In this document: in pieces, positions 60,408 through 64,000 of the stretch
Layout: the number at the start of each line of letters is the position of its first letter
Numbering within the stretch: the stretch's first letter is position 1
Assembly: GCF_013386585.1 (NCBI RefSeq)
Contig: NZ_JACARO010000007.1
Location: 61,432 to 125,431, forward strand
Origin: Pseudomonas sp. P7548
Lineage (GTDB): Bacteria > Pseudomonadota > Gammaproteobacteria > Pseudomonadales > Pseudomonadaceae
Direction of reading: 5' to 3'
DNA length: 64,000 nucleotides
The notes under the pieces: generated by a model
Told to the model about the DNA's origin: nothing
What the model saw: only the letters and a program-made list of their open reading frames with translations
Databases searched by the model: none
Made by a program: the position numbers and the translations under genes

Positions 60408-61133
60408 CTAGACCGAGGCCAACACCAAATGCATGTAACGCTTGAGGATCTCAAGCATCTCTTCACCGGTCAGAGGCTCTGCGCCGCCCAGCAGGCCCTG
60501 ATATTCCATCCGACTGATTATCGCCGTCAACACTTTGGCATCCTGTTGCGGCTCTCGAGAGCCCAATACCTGGAAAAACTGCCCAGTGCCCTGCAGCAGG
60601 ATTTGTTGGTGGGAGCGCACCAGCTCCGCCAGGCGCGGGTTCAGCAGGGCTTCCTGGCGAAAAGCCAGTTCAGCCATCAGGTGTTCGCGGCGGTTGGTCA
60701 GTTGGCGCATCACGTAGTCGGCGGTCAGGCGCGCAATGTCATCGGCCAGTTGCGAGCGTGACTGCGGGCTGCCATCACCGTAGGCGACCATCTCACGCAG
60801 CAGCCCTTCGTTGCGCACCCACAGCTTGCCCATGAAGGCGGCGCTGCGTTCGACGTACTGGGCGAAGGTATCGGTGAGCAGGTCGTCGATGTCCTTGAAA
60901 TAGTAGGTCGTGGCCGACAACGGCACCCCCGCCTCCGCCGCCACCGCCCGGTGACGTACCGCACGCACGCCTTCGCGGACCACGATGCGCATGGCCGCAT
61001 CGAGAATGTCTTGCCTGCGTTGCTCGCTGCCCCGGCGACTGGCCTTGCGGCCCTGGTACTGGACACTTTCAGCCACGGCAGCCGCAATGCCGGCGGCGCC
61101 TTCTTGAGCCATTACGCGGTTCACGACACACAT
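60408..61133 (-). CDS. TetR-family regulator
   Basis: About 241-aa DNA-binding regulator. The helix-turn-helix is in DILDAAMRIVVREGVRAVRH plus VPLSATTYYFKDIDDLL, a TetR N-terminus with about 40 extra residues before it. The C-terminal domain is unclassified. The target is unknown; it lies beside lysS, as in P. aeruginosa. Start is uncertain: ATG 61133, GTG 61124 (AAGGA 6 bases upstream, attractive) and ATG 61112 are all in frame. Confidence 0.85.
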   Translation of the reverse strand: MCVVNRVMAQEGAAGIAAAVAESVQYQGRKASRRGSEQRRQDILDAAMRIVVREGVRAVRHRAVAAEAGVPLSATTYYFKDIDDLLTDTFAQYVERSAAFMGKLWVRNEGLLREMVAYGDGSPQSRSQLADDIARLTADYVMRQLTNRREHLMAELAFRQEALLNPRLAELVRSHQQILLQGTGQFFQVLGSREPQQDAKVLTAIISRMEYQGLLGGAEPLTGEEMLEILKRYMHLVLASV

Positions 61134-61191
61134 CCTTGAATAGATCAAAACCTGGCGCTGTTCGCTTGACGCTTATTAACGCCACATAAAA

Positions 61192-61215
61192 AAGCCGCCT
61201 TATAAAAGGCGGCTT
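61192..61215 (-). terminator. Terminator after lysS
   Basis: AAGCCGCCTT / AAGGCGGCTT, 10-bp stem with a 4-nt loop. The minus-strand tail is TTTTATG. It lies 15 nt beyond the lysS stop. Confidence 0.85.
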
Positions 61216-61230
61216 CGGATTTCGCTACGG

Positions 61231-62733
61231 TTACGCTTGTGGCCGCATGTGCGGGAACAAGATCACGTCGCGGATCGACGGCGAGTTGGTCAACAGCATC
61301 ACCAGGCGGTCGATGCCGATACCTTCACCGGCCGTTGGCGGCATGCCGTATTCCAGGGCACGCACGAAGTCGGCGTCGTAGTGCATGGCTTCGTCGTCGC
61401 CAGCATCCTTGTCGGCCACCTGGGCCATGAAGCGCTCGGCCTGGTCTTCTGCGTCGTTAAGCTCGGAGTAGGCGTTGGCGATTTCGCGGCCGCCGATGAA
61501 CAGCTCGAAACGGTCGGTGACGTTCGGGTTGTCGTCGTTGCGACGGGCCAGCGGCGACACTTCGAACGGGTACTGGGTAATGAAGTGCGGCTGTTCCAGC
61601 TTGTGCTCCACCAGTTCTTCGAAAATCATCACCTGCAGCTTGCCCAGGCCTTCGAAGCCCAGCACCTTGGCGCCGGCTTTCTTGGCAATGGCACGGGCCT
61701 TGTCGATGTCGTTGAGGTCGTCGGCGGTCAGCTCAGGGTTGTACTTGAGGATCGAGTCGAACACCGACAGGCGCACGAACGGTTCGCCGAAGTGGAACAC
61801 CTTGTCGCCGTACGGCACGTCGGTGCTGCCCAGGACCAGCTGTGCCAGCTCGCGGAACAGTTCTTCGGTCAGGTCCATGTTGTCTTCGTAGTCGGCGTAG
61901 GCCTGGTAGAACTCCAACATGGTGAATTCGGGGTTGTGACGAGTGGAAACGCCTTCGTTACGGAAGTTGCGGTTGATCTCGAACACTTTTTCGAAGCCGC
62001 CAACCACCAGGCGCTTCAGATACAGCTCTGGCGCGATACGCAGGAACATTTCCATGTCCAGCGCATTGTGGTGGGTTTCGAACGGCTTGGCTGCGGCACC
62101 ACCGGGGATGGTTTGCAGCATCGGGGTTTCCACTTCCAGGAAGTCACGCTTCATCAGGAAGCTGCGGATGTGGGCGATTACTTGCGAACGTACGCGGAAG
62201 GTCTGGCGTACTTCTTCGTTGACGATCAGGTCAACGTAGCGCTGGCGGTAGCGTTGCTCGGTGTCGGTCAGGCCGTGGTGCTTGTCCGGCAGCGGGCGCA
62301 AGGACTTGGTCAGCAGGCGCACGCTGGTCATTTCAACGTACAGGTCGCCCTTGCCGGAGCGGGCCAGGGTGCCTTCGGCCGCGATGATGTCGCCCATGTC
62401 CCAGGTTTTCACCGAGGCCAGGGTTTCTTCGGACAGCGTCTTGCGGTTGACGTAGACCTGGATGCGACCGGTCATGTCCTGGATCACCATGAACGAGCCA
62501 CGGTTGAGCATGATGCGACCTGCCACCTTGACCGGGATCGCAGCCTCTGCCAGCTCTTCCTTGGTCTTGTCCGCGTACTGTTTCTGCAAGGCATCGCAGT
62601 AGTTTTCGCGGCGGAAGTCGTTGGGGAAGGCATTGCCCTTGGCGCGCTCGGCAGCAAGCTTTTCCTTGCGCAGGGCGATCAGGGAGTTTTCTTCCTGTTG
62701 CAGGGCTTGCGGGTCGAGTTGTTGGTCGCTCAT
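61231..62733 (-). CDS. lysS: Lysyl-tRNA synthetase, class II
   Basis: Charges tRNA-Lys. The 500-aa protein has an N-terminal OB-fold anticodon domain (about 60-150, with [19 protein letters not shown]). The class II core holds motif 2 in [20 protein letters not shown] and motif 3 in [11 protein letters not shown]. It lies downstream of prfB, the familiar prfB-lysS order. A GC-rich hairpin and a single REP arm separate them. Confidence 0.97.
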   Translation of the reverse strand: MSDQQLDPQALQQEENSLIALRKEKLAAERAKGNAFPNDFRRENYCDALQKQYADKTKEELAEAAIPVKVAGRIMLNRGSFMVIQDMTGRIQVYVNRKTLSEETLASVKTWDMGDIIAAEGTLARSGKGDLYVEMTSVRLLTKSLRPLPDKHHGLTDTEQRYRQRYVDLIVNEEVRQTFRVRSQVIAHIRSFLMKRDFLEVETPMLQTIPGGAAAKPFETHHNALDMEMFLRIAPELYLKRLVVGGFEKVFEINRNFRNEGVSTRHNPEFTMLEFYQAYADYEDNMDLTEELFRELAQLVLGSTDVPYGDKVFHFGEPFVRLSVFDSILKYNPELTADDLNDIDKARAIAKKAGAKVLGFEGLGKLQVMIFEELVEHKLEQPHFITQYPFEVSPLARRNDDNPNVTDRFELFIGGREIANAYSELNDAEDQAERFMAQVADKDAGDDEAMHYDADFVRALEYGMPPTAGEGIGIDRLVMLLTNSPSIRDVILFPHMRPQA

Positions 62734-62762
62734 GTCTTTAGATTTTCCATCAGGTTCGTTGC

Positions 62763-62805
62763 CCCCGGCCTGCGGCCGGGGATCGCCGGCAAGCCGGCTC
62801 CTACA
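62763..62805. repeat. GC hairpin plus single REP arm between prfB and lysS
   Basis: CCCCGGCC-TGC-GGCCGGGG (62763-62781) forms an 8-bp stem. It is followed at once by ATCGCCGGCAAGCCGGCTCC (62782-62805), an unpaired REP arm. It may attenuate transcription into lysS. Confidence 0.6.
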
Positions 62806-62811
62806 GGGGTG

Positions 62812-63907
62812 TTACAGGCCTGATTTCAGGCTGGCTTCCAGGTATTCGTCGATGTCGCCGTCGAGCACCTTGTCGCAGTCGCTGCGTTCGATGTTAGTGC
62901 GCAGATCCTTGATCCGCGACGCATCGAGCACATAGGAGCGGATCTGGTGACCCCAGCCGATGTCCGACTTGGTGTCTTCCAGCGCTTGCGACGCGGCGTT
63001 GCGTTTCTGCATTTCCTGCTCGTACAACTTGGCCCGCAGCATTTTCATGGCGGTGTCCTTGTTGGCGTGCTGGGAACGTTCGTTCTGGCAGCTGACCACG
63101 GTGTTGGTCGGTACGTGGGTGATACGTACGGCCGAGTCGGTGGTGTTTACGTGCTGACCACCGGCACCGGAGGAACGGTAGGTGTCGATCCGCAGATCAG
63201 CCGGGTTGATCTCGATTTCCACCTTGTCGTCGATCTCTGGCGAGACGAACACAGCGGAGAACGACGTGTGGCGACGGTTGCCGGAGTCGAACGGGCTCTT
63301 GCGCACCAGACGGTGCACGCCGATCTCGGTCCGCAACCAGCCAAAGGCGTATTCGCCCTTGATGTGCACGGTCGCGCCCTTGATACCGGCGACTTCACCG
63401 GCCGACAGCTCCATGATGGTCGCGTCGAAACCGCGTTTGTCCGCCCAGCGCAGGTACATGCGCAGCAGGATGTTGGCCCAGTCCTGGGCCTCGGTGCCAC
63501 CGGAGCCGGCCTGGATATCCAGGTAAGCGTTGTTCGGGTCCATTTCATGGCTGAACATGCGGCGAAATTCAAGCTTGGCGAGGTTTTCCTCGAGACGGGC
63601 CAGCTCGGCGACGACATCGCCCACTGCGCCTTCGTCGTTTTCTTCGACGGCCATGTCCAGCAGGTCACGGCAATCGGCCAGACCGGTGTTCAGTTCGTCG
63701 AGGGTGTCGACAATCTGCGCCAGCGCAGCGCGCTCGCGGCCCAATTCCTGGGCGTATTCAGGTTTGTTCCAGACGCTCGGATCTTCAAGCTCGCGATTGA
63801 CTTCGGTCAGACGCTCATGCTTTTGATCGTAGTCAAAGATACCCCCGAATAGTTTCGGAGCGCTCGGACAGGTCCTTGATGGTGTTAAGGATCGGGTTGA
63901 TTTCCAT
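62812..63907 (-). CDS. prfB: Peptide chain release factor 2 (programmed +1 frameshift)
   Basis: Recognises UAA and UGA stop codons. Translation starts at ATG 63907 ([20 protein letters not shown]), reads 24 codons, meets an in-frame TGA at 63835-63833 and shifts +1 at CTTTGAC (63838-63832). It continues to a 364-aa protein with the GGQ catalytic loop ([17 protein letters not shown]). The anticodon-like SPF is [16 protein letters not shown] lies just before the CTT, as in the known internal Shine-Dalgarno. This is autoregulation by RF2, not a broken gene. Confidence 0.97.
63832..63838 (-). promoter_or_regulatory. RF2 programmed frameshift site
   Basis: CTTTGAC read on the minus strand, with CGGGGGTAT immediately upstream. 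When RF2 is scarce, the ribosome slips from CUU to UUU and avoids the UGA. Sequence and position agree with the canonical bacterial site. Confidence 0.95.
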
Positions 63908-64000
63908 GGCGGGCAGCACTCGTTGGCGAACTTTTGAAAGCCGGCGAGTATAACGGGAAATGGGGGGGAGCGGCAGCCCGCTGGGCGAAAAGGGTTGGGG

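Noticed and set aside
63744..63907. In-frame TGA in prfB as evidence of a pseudogene
   Set aside because: It is the conserved RF2 frameshift site, with CTTTGAC and an upstream GGGGG.

Overview
The window is about 60% GC chromosomal DNA from a Pseudomonas, most likely of the P. fluorescens group. The evidence is the gene order (rpsB-tsf-pyrH-frr against map-glnD-dapC; dapD-csdA-csdE; ndvB-dapE-rlmA; plsB; a MexJK/MexL-type pump; rsmJ; tsaB-adk-ppc; lptF; lysS-prfB), protein lengths that match Pseudomonas orthologues, and the GTGGGAGC and TGTAGGAGC REP palindromes between genes. These identifications come from family knowledge and memory of Pseudomonas genomes; no database was searched. I see no rRNA, tRNA, CRISPR array, prophage or insertion sequence.

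Region 1 (1-17.5 kb, minus strand) is one long essential block transcribed right to left: rpsB, tsf, pyrH, frr, uppS, cdsA, dxr, rseP, bamA, skp, lpxD, fabZ, lpxA, lpxB, rnhB and the 5' three quarters of dnaE. It joins translation, nucleotide supply, isoprenoid and phospholipid synthesis, outer-membrane protein assembly and lipid A synthesis. Many genes overlap or lie a few bases apart.

Region 2 (17.7-31 kb) starts divergently with map, glnD and dapC. Between dapC and a CPA1-type Na+/H+ antiporter is an accessory island: two intact but very different astacin-like zinc proteases, separated by a decayed tandem-duplication scar. The scar holds an antiporter 3' end fused to a glnD 3' end, half a REP element, a dapC tail and a copy of the dapC terminator. 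This is the most unusual part of the window. An ArsC/YffB-like protein, dapD, csdA-csdE and the convergent tcdA follow.

Region 3 (31-46.4 kb): ndvB (GH17 plus GT2 glucan synthase), dapE, rlmA, a small conserved protein, a cold-shock protein and plsB, which has a hairpin and T-run directly before its start. Next come two envelope proteins, a His/Pro/Gly-rich small protein, and a divergent TetR / MFP / RND operon (MexL, MexJ, MexK-like) with a LysE-type exporter attached.

Region 4 (46.4-64 kb): rsmJ, a protein of unknown function with two 41-residue repeats, a PEP-mutase/isocitrate-lyase-like protein, a DUF72 protein, tsaB, adk, ppc, the DUF4398 lipoprotein and lptF pair, several small envelope genes, a DUF1704 protein carrying an HExxxH motif, a TetR regulator, lysS, and prfB with its programmed +1 frameshift. 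REP palindromes of at least two sequence types fill many of the intergenic gaps.
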